From the NCBI GenBank assembly GCA_944739405.2, contig OX123196.2:54226196-54290195 (forward strand): 64,000 bases of DNA, in the 5' to 3' direction. The notes beneath the pieces were generated by a model, which was not told where the DNA came from, did not search any database, and worked only from the letters and a program-made list of their open reading frames with translations. Origin of the DNA: Euclidia mi. Taxonomy: Eukaryota; Arthropoda; Insecta; Lepidoptera; Erebidae. Shown piece by piece: positions 51,847 to 63,830 of this stretch. The position numbers and the translations under genes are program-made. Position 1 is the stretch's first letter; the number at the start of each line of letters is the position of its first letter.

Positions 51847-52010
51847 TCATCATCATTATCGGCTTAATCTAGTCCACTGCTGGTTAAAGGCCTCTCCGAT
51901 GGCACGCTACTGAGCTCAATTGCCGATTCTTCATGTCTAGCCACAGCCAGACACTTTGCGTAAATCATAACTCCACCTATCTGGGGGGCTTTCCTACCAA
52001 ATAATCTATC
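51847..52010 (-). mobile_element. Retroposon 3'-tail copy
   Basis: On the minus strand ..AAAGCCCCCCAGATAGGTGG AG .. GAGAGGCCTTTAACCAGCAG TGGACTAGATTAAGCCGATA ATGATGATGAAG. Same 3' end as at 45208 and 54730. Confidence 0.6.
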
Positions 52011-52299
52011 AATCCTAATAAACTGCCAAAAAGCTACCAATACCGTAAAAAGCAACATTTATATTGGTTTCAACAAAATCTCTCATTACTGGAACTTTTC
52101 CCGAAGACAATACCTCATACGTGACAATACGGGGTCATCGAAGTATGAAACGCATGTCCCTTTGTACGAGCAACCTTTGTAAGAAACAAGGCCTTTGCGT
52201 CGCCTGTGTCGCCGTGCTAATGAGAACCGTCTTAATAACTCCTCACGTCTCGACCTACGGCTGTGTTTGAGCAATATATGCGCCATTTTTAATCATAGG

Positions 52300-53500
52300 A
52301 AATAGTGGAGGTTTTTCGAGAAAATATCTTTCGGCTTATTGTTCGTAGGCAAAATGTCGGATGCTTGATCTTGAGCTTTCTCAGCTTTCTGAGCTGAGTC
52401 TCAGTTTACGTTAGTAAGAGAGAAAAGAAAAAGAAACCATTAAATAGATTTTTTTGTTACCATCTTTTCTAAGAACGTACCTTTAGGAGATGCAATAAAA
52501 GATTTATAATAAGTACTAAAAAAATATTTCAAATATTTTAAACTGCTGTAATGGAGGTATTGGTATTATTGTAATATATACTGCTACTGCTACTTAACAT
52601 AAAAATACAAAGACCTTTTCTCCTTTCGTATGAACATTATATACAATTATACACATATAAACTCATTATGTACGTTATATAAGAATGATGATAAAGAGAC
52701 TTCAATTAACAAATGCTTAAGATACACTCCAACATAAATCATTGAATTTCAGTACATTGTTTTTGTTTCCCTTTTATAATTGTTACTTGCTAACGAGGAC
52801 AAGCTATAATATGATTTATTTTCTATTCAAGAATTGTTTATGGTCTCTCTACCAACTCGTCCTCACTGTCACTGCGCCTTTCTGGCCGCTTCCTAACGCT
52901 TAAGTATTGAGGAAGATTTACTTCTCCCCTCTTACTTACCACGATTCTCTGTCATTCTGACCATGATAATTTTCCAGTAAAACAGCTGAGTGGTAGTGTT
53001 TTATTACGGTAGTACAGTTTAGCTACAAATTTTGCTTCTGCATATTATTATGTAGTAATATATTGATTTGCTTGCAATTTTTGTTTTCTTATTCGAGTTG
53101 CTCAAGACAGTTCAATAATATTTTATTTAATTTTTATTTTTATTTATTGTTCTTTGGGAAACAAACAGATATTATATCACATAACAAATAGACTATAAAA
53201 TACAAATAAAACATAATCCAGAGCAAAAAAGCATTTTTAAAGGATTCACAAGAATACTGCATAAATAATATCTTGCAACAATTCACGTTCGTTCATCTGA
53301 TCCAAACTAGACAGAGACTGAACAGTGGCAACAGTAAACTGATAAACATATTTACATATGTTACAGATATTGATACACCGAGAATCATGCTTAATACTCA
53401 AAGCTTTTTCCTGGGTGGTCATCGAACCCTATCCATCAGGTTCACTTACCACTAGACTAAGAAGCCAGTTTAAATCTAAATGCTTTTTATGATAACAGAA
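52300..53500. other. No gene recognised
   Basis: AT-rich. A degenerate pol III-like stretch on the minus strand lies near 53405-53465 (CTTAGTCTAGTGGTAAGTGA .. GGTTCGATGACC). Nothing else supported. Confidence 0.5.
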
Positions 53501-53503
53501 TAG

Positions 53504-53631
53504 TAGATTATTGCATCGAGCGCAAAGTGAGTCATTAATGCACGAGTGCTATGTTGGTGCCCGAGCGCATGCGAGGGCACTAAATTAACACGAGTGAATT
53601 TATTACTCACTTTAGCGAGGTGCGTAATCTA
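53504..53631. mobile_element. 128-bp palindromic MITE
   Basis: TAGATTATTGCATCGAGCGC AAAGTGAGTCATTAATGCAC GAGTG pairs with CACTCGTG.. inverse at the right (CGAGTGAATTTATTACTCAC TTTAGCGAGGTGCGTAATCT A), around a centre GCCCGAGCGCATGCGAGGGC. Non-coding. Confidence 0.8.
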
Positions 53632-54497
53632 CTTTTCTTCCAACTACTAATCTTCCTACCATGATAAAATATACCTATTCAAAATAAAAACTCAAGTTTA
53701 TGAAAACAAAGTTTTATCACACAAACATTCAAAACTTACAATTATTAAATGTGCAGTTATTAAAAGTGAAATTAGCACTTATATTTGGAGCATTAATTTC
53801 AGTATTCGTTTGATTTATTCGTGAATAATAATTAATATCATCCTCATCATCAGACGATACAGGGCTCAATTTCAAACTATTTACATAAGAAGAAGACGGA
53901 CGTGGTGATGTTGATCGGAGCTGAAATGAGTTGAATCCGTTATATTCTGAGTAATTTTACTTTTATTTTGTACAGATTCCTCTATGTAACCTTCAGCTAC
54001 TTGGTCCGATTTCCATCCACCATGACGCTTGAGCGTAGTCAAGTTAGCACCGGAATCAGCCAGCAGCGTTGCTGACGTTCGGCGGAAACAATGCCCATTG
54101 TAGGCTTCCGGGTTTTGTAGCTTCCGATGATTGGCAATTTCATAATGCAATTTTCTAAATTTGTTTCTGCCGACGATGGCTTGTTTTGTGCATTTTGAAT
54201 TCTGGTAATTTAAGAAAAACCGCTTGGTGTTTGTAGAACTTGGACGCAGCGCCATGGTCCACCACATGGTTCGCCAGGTCTTTCTTTGTTTTTGTGTTCG
54301 TAAGTTTGATTAGCAGCATCTGGTTATGTGTTTCGATGTCGTCAATGGTGATGTTCGTCAATTCAGAGCTTCTGCAAGCACCGCTTATGCCGAAAATGAG
54401 AGCAACCTGTAAAAACAATTAAAATTCGACGTTACACACAAACTAACACATAATTTATAGGTATTAAATTATATTAATGGCCGGTATATTTGTTTTG

Positions 54498-54730
54498 TCC
54501 GTGTGGTGACGGTTTAAGAATACGAAATGTCACCACCCCATATCATCCCATGGGTGTCGTAAGAGCCGACAGAGGGAGCATATTATGCAGAGAACAGCAC
54601 TGTAAGAGAAGGAAAACTTGATACAAACCGTATACCAACCTGTTTGACCAGCGTGGTATAGTAGGCCAATTCCTCCTTTCAAAGGAGAGGCCTAGTCCAG
54701 CAGTAGACTGTTAAAGGCTGATGATGAAAA
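54498..54730 (+). mobile_element. Retroposon 3' end in the Crypton intron
   Basis: GTGTGGTGACGGTTTAAGAA .. CACCCCATATCATCCCATGG GTGTCGTAAGAGCCGACAGA GGG .. AACCTGTTTGACCAGCGTGG TATAGT .. GGAGAGGCCTAGTCCAGCAG TAGACTGTTAAAGGCTGATG ATGA. The longest copy of this tail in the window. Orientation is opposite to the host gene; it lies within the intron. Confidence 0.75.
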
Positions 54731-55099
54731 TATTTTTTTAGTGCAAGTATTTGGTAGAATACATTGGCGGGTAATTATAATAACTACAAACATGTCACGA
54801 GTAGTTCTATTTAGCCGGCAATATCCTTTTATTAAATACTAACACTGAACAGTGTTTATACCGGTCATAATATTGTGTCAACGTCTAGATTATAGGTATA
54901 CTTAAAACTTACCTTTGTTGCTAAATATTGATTGTCAGATGCTTCATTCAAAAATATTCTATATTTTGAGCTGTGAGCACTTTAGACTTTTTACACATAT
55001 AGCCATCTGATAGCCGTTTGAGAAGCGATGTTAATTTTAAGTATTCTTTAACATCGACGTTGTGCTTGGTATTAACTGTGCTTTTTAACATTCAATATA

Positions 55100-56142
55100 T
55101 ATACCATGATGATGGGCATTAATAATTTAAGAGCAAACATAGAAAAAACTAAATACATACAATATTACAACCGACACAAATTAATTGATAACTTAAATGT
55201 AACCTTCAACAATAAACCTCTAACTGAAGCTAATAGTGTAAGATTTTTAGGACTTAATGTTGATAATCAATGTACATGGAATTCCCACATAGATAATATC
55301 TGCACTAAAATCAATAGATTCTCATATGCACTTTGGCGCCTTACAAAAATATGTAATATTAAGATTGCACTACAGGCATATCATGGATATGTGGCCTCGA
55401 ACCTTAGATATTGTATACCTCTATGGGGAAATTCTATTAACATAAGTAGAGTATTCATTGCTCAAAAACAATGTATACGTGCTATGTGTAATGCTGAACC
55501 ATTGTCCTCGTGTAAACCTCTCTTTATCAAACTTAAAATCTTAACTGTGCCTTGTATGTACATATTTGAAATGAGTTTATTTGTAAAAAAACATCCACAA
55601 TTATATAAAACTTTTGGTGAAAATTGTAAATTTAATACCAGGTATCCATCCAGGCTTCGATTACCAAATATAAAGACCAAATATTATAATATCAACTGTT
55701 ACCCTATGACAATTAAAATATTTAACAAAATACCAAATAACATACGAGATCTGCCACTGTCTGAATTCAAAACTAAACTGTATAAATGGCTAGTAGAAAA
55801 ATGTTTTTATACCATTCAGGAATACTTGAAAAATCCTCATGAGACTCATTTTAATGATGATTACAAATATATGTAAGTAATAAGTACCTATCTGTTAGTT
55901 TAAATAGTTTATAATGTTACCTAAAATTTTAAATTATAACTGTTGTTATTTATAATAACTTTTGTTATTTATTAGGTAAGTTAATATAAGTTAAACGTTT
56001 ATAATAGACTAGTCTATTTATGAAATTTGCATGCCCAAAGGGTGAAATATGCTAAGCACATTTATTTTATACACCACCTATGTTATACACCATATTTCGT
56101 GCAAATAAATGATTCTTTCTTTCTTTCTTTCTTTCTTTCATG
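55100..56142 (+). pseudogene. Jockey/CR1-like LINE, 5'-truncated, in the Crypton exon
   Basis: The frame 55106-55876 reads NIEKTKYIQYYNRHK, SVRFLGLNVDNQCTWNSHID, YALWRLTKICNIKIALQAYH GYVASNLRYCIPLWG and IKIFNKIPNNIRDL, the part after the reverse transcriptase palm in jockey/CR1-type enzymes; the catalytic YADD region is cut off. A 3' UTR with AATAAATG and a (TTTC)n tail (56113-56142) follows. ATGAT occurs on both sides (55106-55110 and 56140-56145 region), a short target duplication. No internal stop in 256 codons, so it is the younger of the two nested elements. Confidence 0.88.
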
Positions 56143-56430
56143 ATAAAGATGGTTTAAATTTTTTGGACATCTCACTGAAATACGTTAAAAACACATTTTC
56201 GGATAATGATTTTACACGTCTTTCGTTTCTCCACTTAATACAATTTTCATAAGCTTTTAAATATTTATCTCGCAACTTTTGCGGCAAAAGGTTATGAACA
56301 ATTTCATTTGCAGCTGTTTTTATACTCTGGAGTAGAAATCATATCACTATCGCTGTTTATTTCCATTGTTTAAAATTTTCTTGCTAAATACGGACTATTA
56401 AAGGATTATAATGGTACAAGATGCGCGCAA

Positions 56431-57042
56431 TTTAATTTTTTTCCCCCGTGGGATCTCCACCTTGTCGTGGTGGGGGAGCTCAGTAACCGTGGCTTTGAAC
56501 CCCGCGGTGAAGCTAAGAGGGATCCATGGAGGGGACGCTCCGCGTGGGCTTGGCAGTGGGCCTGTGCAGGATGCGTCCAACGGTGCGGGTGCGGGTGACA
56601 GTTCTGTCTGTCCCTCGCAGTCGGGCGTGGTCACGGGAGGAGCGGCGTGTCGGTGTTGCGTTGCCGCGCGCCCTATCTCCCGCGACCAAATGGGGACGCC
56701 CCATCGTTGCGTCGCGGTGGGGCCGCAGAAGAAGAGGAGATGCGGTGTTGCGTTGCCGTCCTCCCTATCCTCTGCGACCGCTGGGTGTTTTGACGGCGGA
56801 GCCCAACATCTTCATCCGCCGCCAAGTGGGTTTCGTTCGGGGCCCGCCTGACCATCTGGAAGGCCAATACCCGCCGAGGGGTAGCGAGGAATGCTTCGGT
56901 GAAACCCTACCCTCCGACACATGGATACATGAGGAGCACGGGTTGGTTTTTAGTCAGTAAGAGACTGACAGTCCCCTTCGTCCTTCACCCCCAGGGCGGA
57001 GGGACTCCATGAGGATTTTCCAACCCGACACCACAAAAAAAA
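56431..57042 (+). mobile_element. Poly(A) retroposon, longer relative of 39533-39704
   Basis: Starts CCCCCGTGGGATCTCCACCT TGTCGTGGTGGGG, runs through a GC-rich interior with three overlapping ORFs of 63-146 codons but no known domain, and ends GGACTCCATGAGGATTTTCC AACCCGACACCAC then eight A. Both ends match the short copy, so the 5' end is complete. Much GC-richer than its surroundings. It may be the 5' UTR plus 3' UTR of a LINE with its ORFs removed. Confidence 0.75.
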
Positions 57043-57044
57043 GG

Positions 57045-58190
57045 TCGGTTTTATTCAGCCGATTTTTATTTTCAGCCCATACCTTTTTGATCTAATATAT
57101 ACATTTTATATTAAACTTAATAGGAAGAAACATTAAACCTCTTTGGTAAATTTGTATTTTTCAAATAAAGAATACAAAACAGTGCAGTAATTTAAAGTGT
57201 GCAATAATGAAATTTCATTCAACTTTTCTGCACTGTTTCGGTTCTAAGCAAAAAATACGTCCTTTGTGACCGGTTTTGTAGTGATTAATGATAACATGAC
57301 TGCGTAGTTGAAACAAAAGGAAATAGAATACATGGTTGGAGCACGGTGCACTGCAGCTCTCTAATTTAAAAATGCCACACAAAAGTATTAGGCGCAAGAA
57401 GCTGAAATTTGGTTTGTATACTCCTTAGGGACCGTTGGAGTACATCAAGAAGGTGGGTTCCTCGAAATTCCTCTGGGATAGGGCAGAAAAAGTAAAATTA
57501 AAAAGAAAATCTGCAGGCGTATGCATATAACTTCTTGTATACAATAATACGTACGGTGGGCTTGAAAGTCCAACTTTCACTTGTCACTTTAACAGGTAAT
57601 ACCTGTAGTATTACATTTTAAGCTTTGTTAATCAACATCATTAGCGTTATCTCTTTTACATTACATCCAAGACTCTCATCGTGAAGTCCGGATCAAAATT
57701 ACTGTACGTAAACAAGTCTAGTATAGTCTCACATGTTAAACTTTACGAAAAGCATTTTGTTGTTTTTACTTGCCTTTGAAACACCCAGATTCAATTTTAT
57801 TTTTGTGGTGTTATTTGTTTTAGGAGCATAATTATAAAATCTCGTCACTCAGCTTACTGGTACTGACTCAGATCAGTGAAGTAAGGAGATATGCCCCGGC
57901 CTAGAGAACCAGTGTCGCCAATTCTTTTACACCCACACACCTGCGCTCTATAAACGCGTCGCTTCTTACACGCACATAACTTTAGCGGCGCTTCCATTCG
58001 CCACTCACACAAGTAAATTCACGCTTCACAAGAAACATCGCCTATGTCTCGTACGTGCGCATGAAAAAGATAGCATTTTACTCACAAATGCAATAAAGTT
58101 TACACGATTAAACTATGGGTTGACTTTATCGATATAAAATATCGATAATAAAAGCTCATTGATATTTTTTGCATAAATGTATTGTCTGGC
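57045..58190. other. No gene recognised
   Basis: Around 57378-57430 GCGCAAGAAGCTGAAATTTG GTTTGTA is the plus-strand relative of the Helitron interior (compare the complement at 2918-2935), so a Helitron remnant is possible. A GC-moderate patch at 57840-58060 has no ORF or motif. Confidence 0.45.
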
Positions 58191-58191
58191 T

Positions 58192-58335
58192 AGTTAGGCT
58201 ATTAGTTAGTGACGCTGACTGCTGAGCCTGAGGTCGTGGATTCAATGCACATCTAGGACATTTTAATATATTATGATGAGCTCAATGATTTGTTCTGTGT
58301 TTGGGTATAATTTATGTATAATGTGTCTTTATTTT
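58192..58335 (+). mobile_element. tRNA-headed SINE copy
   Basis: TGGCTAGTTAGGCTATTAGT TAGTGACGC (A box) and GAGGTCGTGGATTCAATGCA CATC (B box), then TGATGAGCTCAATGATTTGT TCTGTGTTTGGGT. Degenerate; followed immediately by the Helitron. Confidence 0.55.
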
Positions 58336-58344
58336 AAAATATTA

Positions 58345-58524
58345 TCATACTAATATTATAAATGTGAGAGTACGGATGTTTAGATGTTTGGATTTCAATC
58401 ACGCAAAAACGGCTGAACGGATTTGGATGAAATTTGGTACGCAGTTAGATTATTACTTGGATATTGACATATAGGATACTTTTTATTAACATTCCACGCC
58501 AGCGGAGCCGCGGGCGGTAGCTAG
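58345..58524 (+). mobile_element. Complete non-autonomous Helitron, 180 bp
   Basis: A|TCATACTAATATTATAAATG TG.. to ..CAGCGGAGCCGCGGGCGGTA GCTAG|T. It contains CACGCAAAAACGGCTGAACG GATTTGGATGAAATTTGG. The stem GCGGAGCCGCGGGCGG near the 3' end is typical. Shortest complete copy here. Confidence 0.88.
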
Positions 58525-58539
58525 TAATACAATATACAT

Positions 58540-58748
58540 AAACAGACGCCTGTTTCCCTGAAGGGGTAGGCAGAAGCATTTTAAACGCCCACTTTTCGCC
58601 AATGTTTTGATACCACGTAATAGGTGGCGAGCCTATTGCCACTAATCGGGATGTTTTATTTGCCAGAGCATCGTCCGTTAATCGGCCGTTGCACCACTTG
58701 CAGGTGAGGTTGGCTTGTGACCCTAAGTTCTTGGTGGGTACCCTATGC
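58540..58748 (-). mobile_element. SINE, family 4, minus strand
   Basis: Minus strand: GCATAGGGTACCCACCAAGA ACTTAGGGTCACAAGCCAAC CTCACC, GGCAATAGGCTCGCCACCTA TTACGTGG, CGAAAAGTGGGCGTTTAAAA TGCTTCTGCCTACCCCTTCA GGGAAACAGGCG. About 90% like 37904-38132 by eye, confirming that the non-tRNA head belongs to the family. Confidence 0.9.
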
Positions 58749-58759
58749 ATCCAAAATAT

Positions 58760-60240
58760 TATAATATAAGAATTAATAAAGCACTGCTAAGTTTGAAATC
58801 AGATGGCCTTGTGTCAGCTGTCTATAGTATTATTTCATTTCATTTAAGTACTTAACACATCTAATAATAATTATATACAAATGAGTGTTTTTTGTTTGTC
58901 ATAATTAATTAATCATTTTATATATGTAATGTATATGTCATTAGTAAATAATATATTAAATAAAAGCACAGAAGTAAAGAAACAGAATCAAATAAAATAA
59001 TTGTTTATAACTTACATTATTATTTTGCAATGTTTATATCGATAATAAGCAAATTGCAGTTAATCGTGGTACACCACTAATTCGCTTCTTTGGCGAGCGA
59101 TGCAACCCAACGCTCACAGCGGCAGATACTACAAATGCCTACAATAGCAAGCGGTATCGATGTGTGTTTATTCTATTGCGCTCTAAGTAAGTGTAACCTA
59201 TCAGTTTCACAGTACAACACCATCAATGGACATAATTATAGTGCAATTTTGTGACGAAGGATTAGTGTTAGTACGTTATCGTTGTAGAGGCAGATATTTT
59301 ATTTTAAATATCTTGTTTTATGCAAATAACAGTAAAATTGTCGTTCTTACATGTGGTATGTGATTCCATTCCTCGCATAGGTTTGAATTTTGCTCCTATT
59401 TTGACACGTAACCACTGCACAGCTCGGCATTTTGAAAAAAATTGAGTAAGTTTCGGGTGCGCATTCAAATTGCAACTGATCGCGTCATACGGGCGTGCGA
59501 CTGCGAGTATGCGACGTAGAGCATACTGCGTTCGCACGCGCCGAGCGTTCGACAACACAATCATTTCTGTCCGGTCAAACCAATTCCGAGAACAGAAAAT
59601 ATTACCCAGTATTTACCAAAACTTCATAGCGAATGATAAACGGCAATTTAAATTAAAACTGAGCATATAAACTGCTGAAATTCGTTCATAAATCAAACAG
59701 ACTCGATGTTAAACAACAAAACTAAAATATTAACAAACGACAAACAAATAGCTTCACTCCACCTCCACTCTAACAAATGATCCGACGGCACCTCTATATC
59801 CAATCTTGTCATCGCATTTGCATCTCAAGGGCCATGAGATTGATTCCCGGTTGAATACAGAGTGGTTTCCGCATTTGGATGCATTGCTTTGCTACTTTAA
59901 AAAGCTTTTCTGCATCTGTACATATACAAGATCCTTATTTACTACGGTGCGGTGTCTATTTTCATAGGCTTTGATTGGTAAAGGGATTGATGCAGAAACT
60001 TGTTTCCCGTGGGCCCTGAAGTACTATAACAGAGAGCTAGAGTATCAGCAAGATTTATGAGAGGACAAAGAATACTTGAACTGTTAAGGTATAAAACTTC
60101 AACATGCACTTTAGCTGTATTGACATTGAACAGATTTCAAAGCATTTCTTTTTTATTTTGGCATTCACTCTTCTAACTTAAAATGCAATCTACAGTAGCT
60201 TTGTACATAAAGTTTATATTTTTAGGTTCACCTCATTAAG
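58760..60240. other. No gene recognised
   Basis: AT-rich with a GC-richer spot at 59450-59560. At 59800-59870 CGCATTTGCATCTCAAGGGC .. GATTGATTCCCGGTTGAATA is a weak SINE-head-like stretch. The ORFs at 59304-59670 on both strands show no domain. Confidence 0.45.
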
Positions 60241-60399
60241 CTATTTCGGTAATGTCTTTATATGCCCGAAATTCTGCCAATAGCAATTGTACACGAAAAA
60301 TGCCTTCAATTCGGTATTTATTCGGCAGGGGTGGATTTATCGCGAGCCGTATTAGGTCACACGTGGCTTTATACTGCCATGACTTACTGCCAGGAGACG

Positions 60400-60925
60400 A
60401 CTTTAGTGATGGACGACGCGACGTGCGGCGGGCGATACGAAACACGATATGCTAATCCACATGTGATGCGACAAGTGATTCATGACGGTGGTGTGATGTG
60501 TTTTCTACTTGACGGACTACACGCAACATGTGATAGGCTAAACGACAAGCATTTCGATACGCGATATGCAACAGGCAATGAGTTACGTGACACGCAATTG
60601 ACTAAGCAATGCTCAAAAAGCAGTATCATGATACTGGCGATGCAGTATGCGATACGCGATGGATTAAGGGTCCTTCTACGGACTAAGCGACTCGCTGTGG
60701 ACTAAAGAACACGCGATGTCCCAAGCTAATAAAATGGACTAAACAATGCCCAACAGACAAATTGTCGTGATAACAGCGATGCAGTATGCGATAAGCGACT
60801 TTCTACGGACTAAGCAACTCGCCACGGACTAAACTAACTACATTTAGTAGCGTACAAACGACGGGCTAAAGAATACGCGACGAGCTAAGGGAATTAAGCG
60901 ACGCGATATGACACACTATTATATT
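60400..60925. repeat. Degenerate short-period repeat (GACTAAGCGACTCGC / GCGATACGCGATATG)
   Basis: Variants of GGACTAAGCGACTCGC, GCGATACGCGATATGC and GACACGCAATTGACTAAGC recur dozens of times at irregular spacing, for example 60625-60675, 60682-60706, 60775-60830 and 60865-60935. GCGATGCAGTATGCGATA occurs at 60640 and again at 60777. It looks like an old minisatellite scrambled by point changes. It opens a 147-codon frame (60262-60705) with no domain. Confidence 0.65.
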
Positions 60926-60939
60926 GGCTAAGCGATCCG

Positions 60940-62330
60940 CAACAGGCGTCTCAATGCTCTCAACTCCGTCACCGCCGCTTGTACGTATCCCTCGTCGCAT
61001 ACTAAGTCGCTATGCCTGATAATTATCGTGGTTATGCCTAACAGGTCACAGGTCAAGTGTGATTTATTGCTTCATTAGTACACCACAGGTCTGTACGCGT
61101 TACTATGGATTTGGGTTATATTTACCTGATAACGGAGAAATAACACATAAGATAATTATATTGTTTTTTTATGCCAAGTAAATCAATCACGATTAAATAA
61201 GATGCGAAGCAGTTTTGGATTGAGAATAAGTTTAATCTTTATTTAACAACAAACTAACAAATAAAAACATATTTTTGTGGTTGAATCCAATCACACGATG
61301 AACCATGCTACGCCTTGCATTGTCTGTGATTTGTCTGGCCTTAGCAGTGTGTGTGGACTGAGCATAGCTTCCAATACCTTATAGCTTAGACCATATGCCT
61401 GTCACCCCTTATCGGCGTTACATTGGAATTACACACAATAGCTTCAGCCAAGCACCTCAACTAAGCACAAAAAATTCATACGGCTTACACGAAAAAACTA
61501 GCCGTGAAAACGCAAGGAACAGCCCTCGTTCCTAATCATAAACCGAAATCTTCATACACCCGGGAACAGATACAAAATCTTCGATACAATAATAATAGTT
61601 GCAGCAATCCCCTCGTCCCAAATGATGGATGTGTTCTCAATATTATGTTTGGCATCGCCCCAATGTAGCACCGATACGTCAAATATACAATAATGTCCGG
61701 TTTTTATGCGTAGCACCCGGCGCGTGCTTGGGATGTTATATGATAAATACCTCTGTCTTTTAGCAGGTAGGTTTGGAAGCTTAGAAATCACGAAGTATAT
61801 TTTTATAAAATATGAAGTTACTTTTGAAAACAACTAGGTACCTAAATTGATTTTAATGAGGCTTGCTGTACATAAGCATTTATGAAATTAGTGTATAACT
61901 TGAACACCACTTTGATGAAACTTTCAAATAATTTAGAAAAGTACTTAGGCTACCTTTTTTGAGAACTGACCAGTGCGTATTGTAATGAATATAGGTATAG
62001 TTAAGTTAATATTTTGAAATGTTCCTGTGAAAATAAAAATAACTTTACAAGTAAATTATATTTCGTAACAGCGTACACAGATTTCAAATAAATAAACATA
62101 TGTATATATATAGAGTGGCGGCGCTTGCCAATTTACTGAAATGACATGTATGATTCATTAGCTAAGTGAGAAGTCACGTGTAGAACCAACAATTTGTACA
62201 ATAAATATCTGTACCATCTACGCCAGTAAGTTATACTGCCGATTGCCGTTTTTAGAGCCGTTATCGTAATAATAGCTCAAGTAGGCATCGTCAAAATCTA
62301 TGAGTATATTGACGGTGCTAAGATGATGAT
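60940..62330. other. No gene recognised
   Basis: AT-rich, no supported ORF. The minus ORF 61552-61833 has no domain. Short alternating TATATATA at 62103-62110. Confidence 0.5.
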
Positions 62331-62332
62331 GA

Positions 62333-62608
62333 TTACGCCTGTATCCGCGAAGAGATAGCCAGAGATGCAATAATAAACCTCAATTTCACCCCGTTATGTA
62401 TTTTCAGGACCCACGTAATGGGGGGCGAGCCTATTGCCGTTACCGGGCACATGGCCAGACTTCCTGCTACTAATGTCCTGCTGCCCTGTACTATACTGTG
62501 TGTGTGGGCAAAGGCATAAACAGGAAGGTTTTACCCTATCCAGGAATCGAACCCGGGTCCTCCCGATCAGCAAACATATGCGCTATCCACTGGACCACGG
62601 AAGCAGTC
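62333..62608 (-). mobile_element. tRNA-headed SINE, family 1
   Basis: Minus strand: CTGCTTCCGTGGTCCAGTGG ATAGCG (A box), GACCCGGGTTCGATTCCTGG (B box), GGCAATAGGCTCGCCCCCCA TTACGTGGG, tail GCTATCTCTTCGCGGATACA GGCG. The middle (about 62475-62530) carries an unusual insertion GTGTGTGTGGGCAAAGGC. Confidence 0.88.
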
Positions 62609-62609
62609 T

Positions 62610-63049
62610 AGACGGATTCGACTATAATAATAATATAACTATTCTAGGACCACTCTCACTCACGCTATCTACAAGGAGAGCAAAGATTAGAATATTGATT
62701 TAAGAAATTATATATTTGTTCAGAACCGCGTGTTAAAATCTTCGTCGCATCCACACAACTTTTTAATACGGTACTGGCATCGTATCTGTCACATTCATTT
62801 TGAATTTTATTGTCAACTGAGTCTCGTTCTAAGCATCATTGTAATAAATGTTCATTAAAAGTTATAGTCGTGAACACAGCTTATTATTCAGGAAACTAAT
62901 ATTATCTGAGATCCCCAAACTTTCATCATAATATTATATCTATCATACTAATTTTTAATTACTCTTACCTAACGTCGCCATTGAGCGATGTTATCACATG
63001 ACTTTTGCGTGTGAAGATAGTTTTGAGGCTGGAGAGTAACATTGGCTTT
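62610..63049. other. No gene recognised
   Basis: AT-rich spacer between SINE and LINE tail; nothing supported. Confidence 0.5.
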
Positions 63050-63200
63050 CTCGTGGTTCTACGCCCTTGCTTTACGAACGTGGCAGTAAATCTAAATATA
63101 GAGTATTTAAGTAATTATTTTATAAATTTATTATTTTTACGTTCATAAGCGTCACATTGTGACCCAAATGAATAAAAGATTTTGACTTTGAATTTGCTTA
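63050..63200 (+). mobile_element. LINE 3' end with (TTTGA)n-type tail
   Basis: TCTCGTGGTTCTACGCCCTT GCTTTACGAACGTGGCAGTA AATC .. GTTCATAAGCGTCACATTGT GACCCAAATGAATAAAAGAT TTTGACTTTG. Colinear with 35750-35890. No ORF upstream, so strongly 5'-truncated. Confidence 0.75.
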
Positions 63201-63830
63201 TTTTTATCACGATAACCGATTTCCGCGCGGGCGAAGTCTATTACATCTATTTTATAAATAAGTATCGACACAGTCAAGGTCAATAACCACTAGTCTGAAC
63301 CAACATAGTCGATCGTTATTTTTGTAATGTAGTTTCTTTTTCGTCGTGTTCGCATGGGCAAAGTACCCCTTTAGTACATTAAACATCGCATGCACACAAA
63401 CCTAAACAAACATTTTTAAACTCCTTGTACAATAAAACCGGAACAAATACAATTAATAAGCTATCTACTAATATTCAATTTGCTGTCGCTATGTACGTTA
63501 CTTAAAATCCCAGCAGAGACAAAATAGATCACGCCATAAAACCTTTAATCAAACACAGGACCCACCCAAAACAGTGCTAATCGCTCCCAAAACAGAACCA
63601 ATACAAAACACTTTACACACAAAATAAATATCTCGTCAGTCCCCACATGTCTAGTTAATACGGTGAGAATAGGGACATTTTTATTTTTCGAACAAATCCA
63701 CCTGTCTTGCGCTAAACAAGAATGATGGTTACCCTCACCGCTCGTTTGTCCGGATAATTTGCACAAAGTTTTTGTCACCCTACTGTACTGCCCCCAATCC
63801 TTTTTAGTCGTGATAACGTAATCATTGTTA
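63201..63830. other. No gene recognised
   Basis: AT-rich; the minus ORF 63545-63778 has no domain. Confidence 0.45.

Larger units (their letters stand above)
53881..56366 (-). pseudogene. Crypton-type tyrosine recombinase, split by a LINE and frameshifted
   Basis: Minus-strand gene, start ATG 56366 (MEINSDSDMISTPE). Exon 1a 56366-56143 reads ANEIVHNLLPQKLRDKYLKA .. FSEMSKKFKPSLS. After a LINE (about 55100-56142) it continues MLKSTVNTKHNVDVKEYLKL .. NEASDNQYLATK to 54913, donor GTAAGT; intron 54912-54407; acceptor TTTTTACAG; exon 2 54406-53881. Catalytic residues: Arg (GACRSSEL, 54373-54371), His-x-x-Arg (GHCFRR, 54093-54082), HGGWKS, and Tyr (EGYIEES, 53998-53996). Breaks: loss of two bases near 56325, TCA to TGA before MLKST, one T lost in a T-run near 54940, and a frameshift near 54245. 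The enzyme would cut and join DNA via a 3'-phosphotyrosine to move the element. All motifs present, but dead. Confidence 0.88.

Noticed and set aside
56411..56960. GC-rich overlapping ORFs of 144-146 codons as host gene
   Set aside because: They sit between the two ends of a poly(A) retroposon, overlap in different frames and show no domain; probably element UTR.
60262..60705. 147-codon ORF as a gene
   Set aside because: Lies in degenerate short-period repeats; residues follow the repeat and show no domain.
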